From: Roridomyces roridus
Taxonomy: Eukaryota; Basidiomycota; Agaricomycetes; Agaricales; Mycenaceae
Direction of reading: 5' to 3'
DNA length: 64,000 nt
Assembly: GCA_029378245.1 (NCBI GenBank)
Contig: JARKIF010000003.1
Span: forward strand, 2,294,001-2,358,000
The translations under genes and the position numbers were made by a program. Numbering within the stretch: position 1 is the stretch's first letter; each line of letters starts with the position of its first letter. This document shows, in pieces, positions 1-11,611 of this stretch. Below the pieces are notes generated by a model. It ran no database searches and was not told the DNA's origin. It was given only the letters and a program-made list of their open reading frames with translations.

Positions 1-2
1 TT

Positions 3-659
3 GGCGCGCACATCCGTAAGGTGCACCCGAGAGGAGACCTCCAGCCCGGCAGTGGAGAGGAGACGCATTTCATCATCCGGTCGAGTATACCGTATGGCCC
101 TGAGGTCACTGCTGCGGAGGCTGCGGCCAACACGACGAGTGTTGACCGGGGTCTTGCATTTGGTGCGTGTTAATTCAACTGATTTATTGGAAGGAAGGAA
201 ATTTTCTGTCCAGTATCCTACCAGGCCAACATTTTCAACGGGTTCATGTTCTTGCAGAATGTGTGGATTAACAGCATCGTGTCAGTATCTTTCTTCAGGA
301 GCAACAGGGTAGAGATTCACCGTTCTTGTTATACGTAGATTCCCATTCGGTAAAGTTGACCCGTAAGTCCTCGCACCAGATCGGAGTTTCCTGCTAAACT
401 TATCGAATAGCACTATCGGCGTTGACCCTATCATCGGTACTCTCGGAGGCGGGCCAAAGAACATCTCTGGACTCGACCCGGCTGTGTTTGACCTCGACCA
501 GTCGGATGTTAGCCACGACGTTGTTGAACCAAGAGGTATGCGCGGTTCGAATTTCCTTGGGTTATCGTTGACAACTTACTAGATTTCGTCGTCTCTCGCG
601 GTGGAGAGTATTTCTTCTCGCCTTCGCTGACGGGTCTGAGCGCTATTGCGGCAGCGTAA
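3..659 (+). CDS. DyP-type heme peroxidase, C-terminal part (5' end outside window)
   Basis: Dye-decolorising peroxidases are secreted heme enzymes that oxidise dyes and phenolics with H2O2. Five exons can be joined in frame: 3-162, 214-280, 339-362, 411-535 and 583-659, separated by four GT-AG introns of 47-58 bp, one with a clear gctaaac branch motif. The reading shows GAHIRK followed by P-R-G-D, the motif that carries the proximal heme-ligand histidine of the family. It continues with IPYGPE, DRGLAFVSYQ, FLQNVWINS, GVDPIIG and a C-terminal RGGEYFFSPS before TAA at 657-659. The GXXDG distal motif would lie upstream, outside the window. No frameshift is seen in this part. Family assignment is firm; the specific substrate is unknown. 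Confidence 0.88.
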
Positions 660-1091
660 AGTTGGCTGAATAAAAAAGTTTCTGCATTTTTTGGGAGGTA
701 TTTACGGTCCAGGGGTAATCAGCACGGGTATTTAGCACTCTGTTGGCATCGAGCAAATGGGATTTGTTGTTTTCCACGGCCTTTAGTTTCTCTATTATAA
801 GTACTTAAATCTACATCCTCGAAATGTTCAAACCGGTAACCCGAACAAGGTGCAAAACTTCGATGACGACAACCGGGCCGGTACCCCTGTTTTCGACGGC
901 CTCGGAATATCACACTAAACGCCGATCTCGCCTTTTACTAGATCGGCCCGGTTGTGTTCCGAGCTAAGGCCTGTTCACCAATTTATCCCCCTTCTCCTGT
1001 GAGAGAACCTTATCTTCTTGCTTTTTGGACCTCCGACAGGAATTGGTTTTGTGATGCTCACCATTTTTGCCCTTGATTGCCTACCACCACC
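660..1091. other. intergenic, no gene seen
   Basis: This stretch holds the 3' flank of the peroxidase and the upstream region of the F-box copy. No open frame here has recognisable protein similarity or a convincing exon structure. Confidence 0.5.
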
Positions 1092-2460
1092 ATGCTGGGC
1101 ACCGAGCTCCGTGCCCGTCTCGAGCAAATCGAGCAGCAGATGCGCGCACTTGCTGACCGAAATGCATCTGCTACACGTCGATCTGAAGACCATCGTCTAC
1201 CCAGTCCTCACCTCTCCCAACGAAATCACTGCCGAGATCTTCAGTTCGATATGTCGAGGCCCACCCTAAGCAGTTGTCCGCTGCGCCTGACGGAGGTCTG
1301 CAAGCCCTGGAGGGAGCTGGCTCACTCGACTTGCCAACTTTGGACTTGCCTGCGTTCCGGTGAGTCGACTTGTCGTCCGCCGAGCACTCACTCATTCATC
1401 TAGCCCACATCCTCCCTGCATGGCTTCCACGCACCGGCGGCCTCCCTCTGCAAATAAAAGTCACGTTCACCGAGGAAGACGACCCTGCTCTCTTGCAGAT
1501 GTTGTCGCAGCATTCCTCTCAGTGGGAAACTCTCGAACTTGTATGGCGCAATCCCGACGCCTGCCCCATCGACCTCTCCGGCCTATTCCCAATCCTCAAA
1601 AGACTTGGCTATTCCGGCCGAACGGATCTACCCACGTTCCCTACCTCCTTCGATGCACCCCAGCTGCGAGATTTGCAGCTGGGCTTCGTCCACGACACAG
1701 ACCGATGGCACGACCCCTCCGTGTGCATGCGGTTGACCAAGGTCGAGCTCAACTGTCTCCTTCCGGGGGTCTCCCTGCAATTTCTCGCCCAGACTCCAAA
1801 CGTCCAAGAACTCTTCATCCGCTCCTTGAGCCGCACTTTCCCGCCCAATGCACCCACTCCTCTTCTCCTGCACCACCTCCACAACCTCCAAATCAGGGGA
1901 GAGTCCGACATGCTCGCCTACCTCACCCTCCCTGCCCTGAAAAGCCTGTCGTTCAGTTTGAAGAACAACGACTGGGAGGGGACTGCGGATCGACTGAGTC
2001 AGCTCGTCGCGCGCTCACGATGCACTCTCCGCCAGCTCGAGTTGGTCGACTCGCATGAATTGGCACGCTATCAATTCCTGCAATTGGTGTCTGTGGACAC
2101 CATCCGATACCTCACTCTCACAGATCCTCACGGCAGCCTCGCATACCTTTTCGAGGTCATGAGCGGGAATCATAATCCCATGTTTCCCGCCCTCGAATCT
2201 CTGCGGATAGACCGTTATAATTTCGGTAGCAGTCTCGAACCTCTCGCAGCCATGTTAATGGCAGGGCCAAGAGTTCCGATGCGGTCAGGAAGTTGGAGTC
2301 GTTCCAGCTTTCGTTCGCCACGGGCGTTCATGACCAGGAATCCGACGAGGTCATTGCACGAGTCGATATCAACGCACTTGTTGGTCGACTGCGGGAATTG
2401 GAAGAGCGGAAGGTGGAACATTTCGAGTCTGCGATCAAGTGGTCGACCGAGTATGACTAG
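1092..2460 (+). pseudogene. F-box-like/LRR protein, frameshifted copy
   Basis: The first codons read MLGTELRARLEQIEQQM, matching the conserved start of the F-box/LRR family further right in the window. The F-box-like segment (IVYPVLTSPNEITAEIF) lies in a different frame, so a shift falls near 1150-1175. A second shift near 1245-1262 is needed to reach LRLTEVCKPWRELA. An intron with GTGAGT donor near 1361 and TAG acceptor near 1403 leads into WLPRTGGLPL and a long LRR body. A third shift near 2260-2275 is needed to reach KLESFQLSF and the final stop at 2458-2460. The C-terminal mini-exon found in the other copies was not found. This is either a decayed paralog or an intact gene with consensus errors; three shifts favour decay. 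F-box proteins normally recruit substrates to SCF ubiquitin ligases. Confidence 0.6.
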
Positions 2461-3274
2461 TTCAGGTAGACAAAGGATATGGATGGTCGTTATCGTCTAT
2501 ACGCCAATGCAATTATTCCCTACTATTACTGCTCGCCAACAGTCAAATTCTTTCCAGCCTTGAAGCAGGTAGGTGAAACCGAAAGGCGATGAGCCAACCT
2601 ACACGGCCTTGGTTTTGGATATGGAAGATAGCATATAGACGTATCTCGAGATTCGAGAGAATAATGTAGCCTCAAATGAACAAATCGCGACCGCAGTTGC
2701 AATCATTCCGGTGTAAGACGGTAGTGGACTTGGGGATTCGGGAATCAGAGGGAAGGCCAAACACAGTTACGTTTCTGCAACGCAGCAGCTGTGTCGGAAT
2801 GGTCGCCGTAGGAGAGAACTTGTAACAGTAAGAGGGAGAGGCCAGACATTTCACAGAGAGTTCGTGGATATATGATGCCCCTTGGTCAGTTGACGACGGA
2901 CAACTGGAGGAGGGTATGTTGTGTTTCGTGCCAGAGATGGATAAAGCTTTGTTGCCTTGTAAGAGGTCGAAGCGCAGTAGAGGTACCATCTCAGACGAGC
3001 GCAGGAGACGAGGCGAGGACGGTCTTGTTGAGGCCCAGAACCAAGATCTTCTCTTGTCCGTTTCAAGTTGCAGCAGGGCGATCAGAGCCTCCACCCGGAG
3101 AGTGGAGAAAACTTCATTTCATGACGCGGGTTTCCCAGCACCATTACACCAGGACTCAAGAGTATTGCAGGCAGAGGCTGCTGGGGTCGGCGTTCATGAC
3201 AGTCGGAATCAAGTCCCAATTCGGACACGGCGTTACATAACCCCTCCCATTTTCTTCCCAGACATTTTTCTGCA
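2461..3274. other. intergenic, no supported gene
   Basis: Overlapping open frames exist on both strands; the longest is a 140-codon frame on the minus strand at 2672-3094. None shows a recognisable domain, and the codons give low-complexity, frame-ambiguous peptides. The right end is the promoter of the L1-domain gene that starts at 3275. Confidence 0.45.
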
Positions 3275-4786
3275 ATGGCCAAAGAGTCGCTCATCGACGA
3301 CCACGTCTCCGTCCCGCAATGCAAGCGCGCCATTGACGCTATCCACGCCCACCACTCCAAACATACTGAAAAGCAACGCGAAACGGAGCTGCTGCCTGGC
3401 AAAGAGCAGAACCTATGGCTTCAAGTAACCGTCAAGAAAATCTCTTCGGTCCACCGGTTCAAGCCTGTTAAAATGTACTTGTTCAGCCGCTTGGACTCTA
3501 CCGGACTACGCTGACCGACTCTTCCCCTAGCCCAATCGCACACCCGCTCGTCGACCCGCGTGTCTCCGCCGTTTGCCTAATAACCAAGAACCCGCAGCGG
3601 GAGTACAAAGACCTACTAGAACAGCATGGCGTCAAGTTCATCTCCCGCGTCGTCGGCATCGACAAACTCAAGGGCAAATTCAAGTCCTTCGAGGCCCGGC
3701 GTATGCTACTCAAGGAAAATGGGCTTTTCTTGGCCGACGAGCGCATCGTGCCCCTGCTGCCCAACCTTCTCGGAACCAAGTTCTTCAAGGCCAAGAAGTG
3801 CGGTGCCCTCTTTGCGTCCGGTTAGCATACGCTCATTCACATTCTTACAGGCAGCCTATTCCCGTGTGCCTCACGCGCAAGGACCTTAAGAGCGAGCTCG
3901 AGCGCGCCTATATCCTCCACGTATATGAATCAAAACCAGGGTAGCTGCGTGTACGTTGCCCCACTCCCCTTCCATCCGCCGTTGATATTAACCGTGCCCG
4001 TTAGCGCCATTAAAATCGCGACAATGTCGCAAACCCCTGCCCAAGCCCTTGAAAACTTGCAAACGGCCGTTGCCCGAGATTGTCAAGAGCATCAAGGGCG
4101 AATGGGACAACGTCCAGAGCCTGATGGTCAAAACAAACTCGAGCACGGCCCTCCCTGTTTGGAGCTGCGACCTTGGCGCGGGTGAGGGAGGGCGGTGGGC
4201 AGGCCTCGTTGCGCTGGACTCTGAGGCGGGCAGTGACTTGGAGGCGGACGATGAGATGGTGGTGGATGAGCCTCGCAAGGGCAAGAAGCGTGCAGTCGTC
4301 GAGGAGGAGGCAGAGCCCGAGGAGCCGAAGAAAAAGGTCAAGGGCGCGGATGGCAAGGCCAAGGCCAAGGCGTCTGTACCTGTACCTGCACCTGCACCAC
4401 CAACAACGGCCGCTGTCCCCGACGCGGGTCCCAAACCCAAGAAACGCAAGTCCGACGTCAACTCTGCTGCGGACTCCAAAGACCCGGGTTCGGCACGGAA
4501 ATCATCCAAGACCGACAAAGTCACAGCCTCGGGCGCTGCACCGACCTCGCAGGGTGCCGAGAAGAAATTAAAATCTGCATTGAAAAAGCCTGCCGAGGCG
4601 CCTGTGGTGGAGCAAAAAAAGAAGTCGAAAGTCGAGGCGCCAGTTCCGGCGCTGAGCAGCGACGAGCTCAAGTTAAAACGGAGTGGCAAGCCGGGCGAGA
4701 AGAAGAAGGAGGGGGTTCTCAAGGCCAAGAGCGGGAGTGTGAAGAGCGCAAAGGACAAGGTTATTGGCAAGAAAAAGGCGACTTAG
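3275..4786 (+). CDS. Ribosomal L1-domain protein (Utp30/Cic1/RSL1D1-like), two apparent 1-bp frameshifts
   Basis: Proteins of this group bind pre-rRNA in the nucleolus during ribosome assembly. Exons are 3275-3474, 3531-3797, 3851-3950 and 4005-4786. The joined reading runs from MAKESLIDDHVS through KIPIAHPLVDPR, KFFKAKKQPIPVCLTRKDLK, SSTYMNQNQGSC and ENLQTALPEIVKSIKGEWDN, all typical L1-fold blocks. A Lys/Ala/Pro-rich tail of about 200 residues, usual for nucleolar members, follows. Two single-base insertions break the frame. One is an extra T near 3909, before SSTYMNQNQG. The other is an extra C near 4066-4069, inside LQTALPEIV. Because this gene should be essential and single copy, the shifts look more like consensus errors than real mutations. 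The second possibility is a true loss with another copy elsewhere. Confidence 0.82.
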
Positions 4787-4902
4787 AGTACTTGTTTTTC
4801 TTTGTCAATCCATGCTCGTCACATGCCAACAACCGGTCAATCGAATTACCGCCATGGCTCTCTCATCTCCTTTTCTCTCTCTCTCCCTCCTAGACACCCT
4901 CG

Positions 4903-6151
4903 ATGACGGATCGCACGTCGACCAAGATCACTATTCCCCACCCTGCTGCACCAGACAGCTACATCACGGGTGTTCTGGAACAACTTGGCACGAGCAATGA
5001 ATCTCAATCTACGCAAGGCCGCAGGCTGGCTCTGGTCCGTGTCTCTTCCGAGCCGTGTCATCGGGACGCGCGCATTGCATTGCATTAGAACTAAACTGAC
5101 CTCCTCGCCGAGCAGATCCTCCATGGGTCGATGGGGTAAGCCACTTTTCCATCAGACGCAGCACAGACCCCGCACTAAACACCAACTGCCAGACACAAGG
5201 ATTATCTGTTTCAACGGCGTCTCGCCCAAAGGCTGCCGCAAGACTCTTTTAGATTTGACTTTCGGTGCATACATCCGTTTATTGGATACCAATCGTATGC
5301 CCGCTCATCTCATCCAGCGGGAATCACGAATCGCCCGGTGTTTGGTGCTACGGCGCGTTCCAGGCCGACGTTGATGACTTGTCCGCAGTTGTGAAGCATC
5401 TCCAATCAGTGTACGGCTACATCGTCGATATGATCGTCGGCCATTCACGGGGCTCGCTCGTGGGAATGCGCTGGCTTTGCACGGCCCCAGAGGCGCGCAC
5501 TGTCACGACGTTTGTGAATGCCTCGGGGCGTTACCGGATGGTACGTGCTAAGATATACCCTTGGGACATCATCCAAGTCCATAATCCAACTAGCGCAAAG
5601 CTCTCGGTCCGTCCTTCCTTGACTGGCTGCGCCTCTTCATTATGATTGCTGATCCCAAACTAGAGAGTGTGGCCCTCAAGACGTGGCACGCGGAGTTCGC
5701 CGCAAACGGGTACTACGACTGGACGACCACCGTGGCGCGTAAACCTGTGACTGTCCGCGTCTACCCACCAGACGTGGACATGTTCGTCAACTGGGACACC
5801 TCGCTCGTATGGGACCGCTTTCCAGCGCATATCCACGCGTTGACGATACACGGATTATCAGATAAGACGGTACCTCCGTACGTGTCGTGGTCGCCCACTC
5901 CACCCGAATAGCTGATACTGACCTCGCCCGCGGTGTCCGTGCACAGCTACGACGCTCTCATCTACGCTCGAGCCCTCGGCAATCGCTCTCCCGGCACCCA
6001 CACACTTCACATGCTCGAGGACGCCGATCACAACTTTACGGGGCGGCAAGACGAGATTGTGGACTACATACTCGAGTGGCGGGACCTGCACGAGCGGGGC
6101 GAGCTCAAGTCCTCGGGCTTGTGGATGGCGGGCGTTAGAGGCAAGCTATAA
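4903..6151 (+). CDS. alpha/beta hydrolase (serine hydrolase, S33-like fold), 292 aa
   Basis: Seven exons join cleanly without frameshift: 4903-5034, 5116-5135, 5193-5264, 5318-5540, 5594-5606, 5664-5877 and 5947-6151, including one 13-nt micro-exon. The product shows an oxyanion-hole motif HGSMGHKDY, the segment FRFDFRGNHES, and the nucleophile elbow GHSRGS. The acid residue is likely in HGLSDKTVPPYD and the catalytic histidine in EDADHNF. Length and motif order fit a compact cytosolic alpha/beta hydrolase without signal peptide. Family members hydrolyse esters or peptides, and the actual substrate cannot be told. It is followed by a long intergenic region, so it is probably transcribed alone. 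Confidence 0.88.
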
Positions 6152-6799
6152 TCTCGTCATCTTGTAACTTATTGTGCTATATAGACTGGTTCCTTTTGCC
6201 CCTGTGCTCACTAAGCTATAAACTTAATCAGAGCGTACGCCGCCATCCCCTTGTGTCTACGAGGTTCCACACGGTGCAAAGTGAGCCCGTGGTCTTTTTT
6301 CCAGTGACCTGGCAACGGATTTCGGCATGGACAACAACAACATCATTAGGTGTGCGATACTACATACATCTAAGTGAGCTGATGATAAATAATTCTGCGC
6401 CAGCGGTATGTACAGAAGCCTCTCCTCGTACAAAAAACAAGTTACCGGTCAAGAAGGACTACGTATGATACAGTAATGGTATGTCCGTTTGTTTCCGTGA
6501 TCTGCAAAGAAGATAGAAGAAAATTTTTGGCAGGAGGCGATGTAGATCGTGTGTATCCCCAAACACGAAAGATTATATGTGGGCAAATGGGTGGGATGCG
6601 AAGGTCGAAAGGATTAGGTGGGGAATGCGAGTATTAGGTGGGAGTATGGTATGGTCTATTAGGTGCGTGGCTGTGTCCAAGAAAGGGAGTCGGCGCGCTG
6701 ATTATTTGGTTTATGTGGGCAGGCCGCGGATTAAAACGCGTCGGGGTCGGCCGGCGACGCGTGCTGGATAGTATACGCGTAAAGCCGCGTGTGCAGGCT
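6152..6799. other. intergenic, no gene seen
   Basis: This is the 3' flank of the hydrolase gene and the 3' side of the tiny minus-strand frame at 6800-6901. Short open frames here have no recognisable content. Confidence 0.5.
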
Positions 6800-6901
6800 C
6801 TAGAAGAAAGTGGGGCCTGTCGACGAGGCGCCTCCTTTGACTCCCCCCGATCCCTGGCCCGTCGAGGAGGGCTTGGAACCTGATGATGATTGTCCGGCCA
6901 T
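6800..6901 (-). CDS. candidate 33-aa Gly/Ser-rich small protein
   Basis: On the minus strand an ATG in the context CTCAATGGCC opens a 33-codon frame reading MAGQSSSGSKPSSTGQGSGG and ending GPTFF then TAG. It is strongly biased to Ser and Gly and has no introns. The start context is good for a fungal gene, and the surrounding 2.5 kb has no competing gene. I do not recognise a family. A short frame of this composition can arise by chance, so this is only a candidate. Confidence 0.3.
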   Translation of the reverse strand: MAGQSSSGSKPSSTGQGSGGVKGGASSTGPTFF

Positions 6902-8635
6902 TGAGATGTGGAAAGGGCGAAGAGTGCAAAAGTGTGTGTGGGTGGAAGAGGTGCAAGTGGGTGCCCGCGGACTGGAGGGAGATTGGATTGGGGTTGCTTA
7001 GACTGGAGCGAGGTGCTTTTATACTACAGCGCAGCCTTTTCGGACGACGGCATACCGAATATTCTGACTCGATTTAGCAACCCTTGTCACGACGCATCCC
7101 GTCACCTTGTAAGCATCGCGCCGGCTTGACGGTGAGAAGAAGACGGGACCAAACGCGCGGTCTGGATCTCTGACTGATATCGGGCCTCTGTGGGTTTCAA
7201 TGAAAATGGCATGGAGTTAACGCCCACTTGCACCGCATTCCTTTGCTACAAAAAACATGGCCAGGCACTTGTATTTTGTACAGCCCTGTAGCCGCTGGAC
7301 GCGGAAGCACCCGACCCGTGTCTCGCCCTTGAGTTTCGCATAAAACGGGAGCCCCTCCCTCACTTTCAAGACCCTTGGGTATAATTTTAATACGTTGTCA
7401 TTAACGGCGGCGGCGGTAAGCATAACGATGAGTTACGCGGGACAGCCAAGCTGTGCTTTCCCCGGTGTTCATCCACCCGCCAACCAGTTTCGCGGAGGGC
7501 TAAACAGCGGCAAGAGGCATCCATGAGAGTACCATCATTCGAGTCAGTTCTCCTTAATGAAATCTAACGTCACCGTCCACTCGGGGCCTCGACCTGTTCT
7601 CGCACTGATTAGCGTACAAGGCGTCCTCCCAATCCGGCAAGCTTGACGCCAGCCCTCCATTTCATCATTAATGCCAAATGATGGCGCAGTACAAATGGTT
7701 GTTCTACAGTTGGTGCCTTGCGCTGGGAATTTTTTTTGAAGGAGAGGAGCATGTGGATCAGTGTCGCCACGGCCCTGCCTACCACCGACCGAACAGAATA
7801 GGTGAAAAAGCTGCATACACCCAGTCGCGCTTCAATCGGCCTGCGAGGTGTCCACTCCCGACGCTATCCGGAATCGTCACAAAGAAAAGAAAAAAAGAGC
7901 CAGACAGGCTAAACGCACTTGGCTCCCCGTCCGTACCTAAAACTCAAAAAGCCACCGAAGCATTACAGAGCTAGTTGTTAGATCGTGGCGCCGACCTTCT
8001 TTGCGCAAATGACGGGGGTTGAGATAGCGATGTACCACGACGATGACGGGTTCGATAAGCAGGAACACGGTCCGCAGGCGTGTCGTGGTCATGAGGGCTT
8101 GTGGGAAGCCCGACGGGCATTGGGAAACAAAAAAAAAAAGAACAACGGCGATCACGACGCAAAATTAAAATCTCGAATGGTTTCCGGTGCCACCGTGGAG
8201 GACGCCAGGTCGTTGGAGCTGGTCTAAACAGCGGCGTATGTATGTAGAATTTTAGAATCCTAGTACAGAGATGCCGGTTGCGGACGCGGGAATGACGGCA
8301 GTCGGACGGCTTGAGAACAAAAAGGCAGCTGGCCATCCACGGCTTCTTTCATGTGCGCATCGGAGGGCGTGTGTACACAGGCAGGTACCAAGGTTACCAA
8401 GCTTGCCCCCGTACAAGCCCGGGCGAATTGAAGAATGGAAGCTTTATTCCTGACCAAAGCCCAGGGGGACTGGGGCCTCACCATTTGCGAGGCTCGCCGG
8501 ACCATATAATAGACCCGCGTGCGAGCCTGGTGGCGTGACGTCGAGATGGGACATCCCGCACAGTGTCGATGAAACAAGACAGTTATTGAGACGCTCTCAT
8601 ATCGTGACAGAATAAAACAGTACCCGGATGATGAA
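6902..8635. other. intergenic, no gene seen
   Basis: Many overlapping short frames occur on both strands, but none shows a domain, a signal peptide or a convincing set of exons. Several A-runs (for example near 8130) are present. The left part may serve as promoter for the tiny minus-strand frame; the right part is the 3' flank of the quinone oxidoreductase. Confidence 0.45.
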
Positions 8636-10167
8636 CTAATACACCTCCGCCACGATTTTACCACTGTTGATGCAGGGTGAGCAGGAATGTCGACTGCGGC
8701 AGTTTGACTTACATGGTACCGTTTGCTTCCATCTCGCGGTGGGCCTCTTGGATATCCGTCCAGGAATAAACCTGCACACGAGGCATTTCACATCAGCGCG
8801 AATGGGACAATACCAGCTCCCAAACCTTGTGAATATACGTTTTGATTGCGCCATCTCCTTGCTGACCCGTGATGTGCTGCAAAACCTCTTTCTCAAAGCT
8901 AGGTGCAAAAGGAATAGTGTGAAAATGGAGTACAGGTAATAGAACAAGCACGGACCGTGCGATGAGGTCGGCCTGGTATGCCGGAGTGCGAGAGCGAAGT
9001 GTGGATCCCTGAATGCGGAGACGCTTGTACAAAATTGGGGCCAGGTTGACGGTGGAGGCGATAGGACCTAGAATGTATTTTTACTACAAGTTCACACCGA
9101 GAAGACGGGTGCATACCGCTGAGAAGAGCGAGCATGGTCATCCGACCGTCAACAGCCAGGGACTCGAGATTTTTCTCCAGGTGGCTTTGACCACTGCGAA
9201 AGAGATGAGTGGAGCTGTAAGGAGGATAAAAGACTGGGAACCAACACAAAGTCGATAATGACATCGACACCTTTGTCCTTGGTCGCTTGCTTGACTACCT
9301 GGGCAAAATTCTCAGTCTTGTAATTCGCCGCGTTGGTCGCGCCGTTGGGAATGGAAAGCAGCCAGTCGAGCTTCTCCTGGCTCGAGGCAGTTGCAGTGAC
9401 GGTTTTCCTAGCGTAAATTCATTTCGGAGTTTCGATGAGCAGTTAAGGAAGATCGGGACGCACGATCCGTAGAAACGAGCCAGCTGGATCGCAATAATTC
9501 CGACACCTGAGTCCGGGTGTCAGCAGAAGACGGAATGCAGGGCAGGAATGACAGTACCAGACGCCCCGGCGTGTATGAGGACATCATCGTTCGGTTTAAC
9601 CTCGCCGTGAAGCACGAGTGCTTGGAAAGCTTGTAGGCCATTTCAACAACTTGTTATCTACTTGAAAAAAAAGGGCGTACCAGTGAGACAGACCTCCGGA
9701 ATACTCGCAGCTTCTGTCCATGACAGTCGGGCCGGTTTACTAAGAACATGCGTCTGCGGCACGACGATGTACTCTGCATATGCGCCCTCGAGATCAGGGT
9801 AAGCCAACAGAAAAAGAATTGAACAAGGCACTACATACCCCGCCGGCGAGGCCCATAACTTCGTCACCAATGTTCCACCGCGAGACATCCGATCCAATAG
9901 CAGCGATGTGACCGGCGAATTCTACACCCAGAATCGGCGAGCAGCCGGGTGGAGCATTGTAGTGGCCATCGCGCTGTGAAATATCCATTCGATTGAGTCC
10001 AAAGGCCTTAATCTGATAAACGCCAGTTTAGATTTGAACAGCAGGTTCGCCGGAAGCTTGCATGCCTTGACTAGGACCTCATCCACCGCAGGCACAGGAG
10101 TCTCGATTTCTCCAAGGTACATGTTCTCCGCCGGCCCTTTATCGTCCTTGATTAAAATGGCGCGCAT
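8636..10167 (-). CDS. Zinc-type quinone oxidoreductase, PIG3/TP53I3-like (MDR superfamily)
   Basis: The minus-strand gene has eleven exons and ten short introns that can all be joined in frame, giving about 335 residues. It begins MRAILIKDDKGP at 10167; an upstream TTG-started extension is rejected because the family starts at MRAI. Motifs in order are LNRMDISQRDGHY, GVEFAGHI, GDEVMGLAGGGAYAEY, then HAGASGVGIIAIQLAR (the NAD(P)H-binding Rossmann turn), IIDFVGQSHLEKNL, and finally MEANGTIGKIVAEVY. These are hallmarks of the MDR quinone oxidoreductases that reduce quinones one electron at a time with NADPH. The catalytic-zinc ligands of alcohol dehydrogenases are absent, as usual for this group. 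No frameshift is seen. Location is likely cytosolic. Confidence 0.88.
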
Positions 10168-10730
10168 CGTCGGGGTAGCAGACTGCAAGTGAGACCGTGA
10201 GATGCATTTGTAATGGTCGTCCCAAATGGTCCTTCCGGGTGCTTGAAGTTCCCCGTGCCGATCATGATGCGGTGAAATAAGCGAGTGATTATAAAAAGTC
10301 CCGTTTCACAAACTGACGTAAACATTTTTCTTCTTCTCTTACATCCATCTCCCTCCATTCCATCGTGAGTCCCCTTCCAGCCCTTTCGTACACCCCTCCT
10401 TCTATGTTTTATGATGATCTTTGCTATGGTCCGTGTTTCCAAGAGGCGACTAGACATCGCTGCTTCAGCATGCCGACAATCCATTTTTACCTAGCCCTCT
10501 GATCCTTTTTTCTTTGCTCCCTCTCTTTCCGTTATACCGTGTTGCTGATTCCAATCCATGCAGACCCGTCTTTTTTGTTCATCTCCCGCCGAAGGTTGTC
10601 GAGCCCAGGGCGTGGTCGACGTGTCGTCTGCCTTTTGATACATCCATGATATGTACCCTCGTCTTATGGTAGAGAATATAATCCGTATCATGTCATTTTT
10701 CGTCCCTGTGCGTCCACATCCGAATGGCAG
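10168..10730. other. intergenic, possibly holding 5' exons of the small plus-strand gene
   Basis: This region contains the promoter of the minus-strand oxidoreductase. It may also hold unresolved first exons of the plus-strand gene at 10731-11091. I could not fix any exon here with confidence. Confidence 0.4.
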
Positions 10731-11091
10731 GACGAGCGTCTGGTCGAGGATGTAAATGCCGTCCTCGAAAAAAAAAAAAGATCTCGAAACAAGCAGCTCG
10801 CCTTCCTTTTCCGGATGTACATACACCGCACCACCTGATTCTTCCCTTGTTCTTCCCTCCATCTAGCTAGCGCCGTCAACACGATGTCGAACGCCTTCAG
10901 GGAGCGCAAGAGCCCTTTGAATTGCGCCTGCCTTGGTGCCTGGTCTACTGGGACTGCAAGTCGTCCCTTGTTGTCAACTTGTCATGTTGACTCAAGAGGA
11001 CATCAGGACCCTGGCCTCGCAGAAAAAAGCTGGAAAAAGAGGACCGCACTCGACCTCATTCAGCAAGCGGAAGCATCTGACCAGGCCCTAA
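10731..11091 (+). CDS. unrecognised small multi-exon gene (5' end unresolved)
   Basis: Three exons join in one phase: about 10731-10816, 10871-10935 and 10997-11091. The joined reading includes DERLVEDVNAVLEKKKRS, then AVNTMSNAFRERKSPLN, then EDIRTLASQKKAGKRGPHST, and stops after KHLTRP (TAA 11089-11091). Both introns have GT donors and AG acceptors in matching phases, and the protein is basic with a helix-prone Glu/Lys segment. These points favour a real gene over chance. The start is not found; it may lie in the preceding 500 bp. The 12-A run near 10769-10780 lies within the first exon and could hide a length error. I do not recognise the family and assign no function. Confidence 0.38.
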
Positions 11092-11611
11092 CAAGTCTCA
11101 CTCTGCTCTCCCAGTCTCTCATGCCGACGACGACAGAGCTTGGCACGTCTCCTCTAGACGGGCATGCGTCAACGCCTCATCGCTCTGATACATTTCCGAG
11201 CCACTGTCAAGTCCCACCCTCCCCAGGTCCGTCCGTCCGTCCCTTCCCAACTCAAGGATCTGCGTCTCACGAATATATATCAGGCCAAAAAACAGCCTTC
11301 GCTTGATTGCTCCCATCGACGGCCTCGCCCTGAGAATCGAGATACTTCCCACAACGGACTTGCGACGGGCGGACACCTTCAAACCCAGCCCTGATGCGTC
11401 ACGATTCACGAAACGAGCAACAAGACCGCGTGGTGGTTCGTATGGACTGGAATAGATTGACCTCGACCCAAGCGGCGACAGCCACCCCGCCCCCACGCAA
11501 GGACACCGTGTCAACATTCCGAATAATCCATGATCACAAGAATCAAGTAAGCCAAAAGGAAAAGAAACGATACAAGACACGTCTAATTAATTACAAGCTA
11601 CAGATCCATCC
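11092..11611. other. intergenic, no gene seen
   Basis: This is the converging 3' flank between the small plus-strand gene and the minus-strand Pro-rich gene. Open frames on both strands are shadow-like and lack recognisable content. Confidence 0.45.

Noticed and set aside
2672..3094. Minus-strand 140-codon frame upstream of the L1-domain gene
   Set aside because: No domain, no consistent start or splice support, and several overlapping frames of similar length on both strands.
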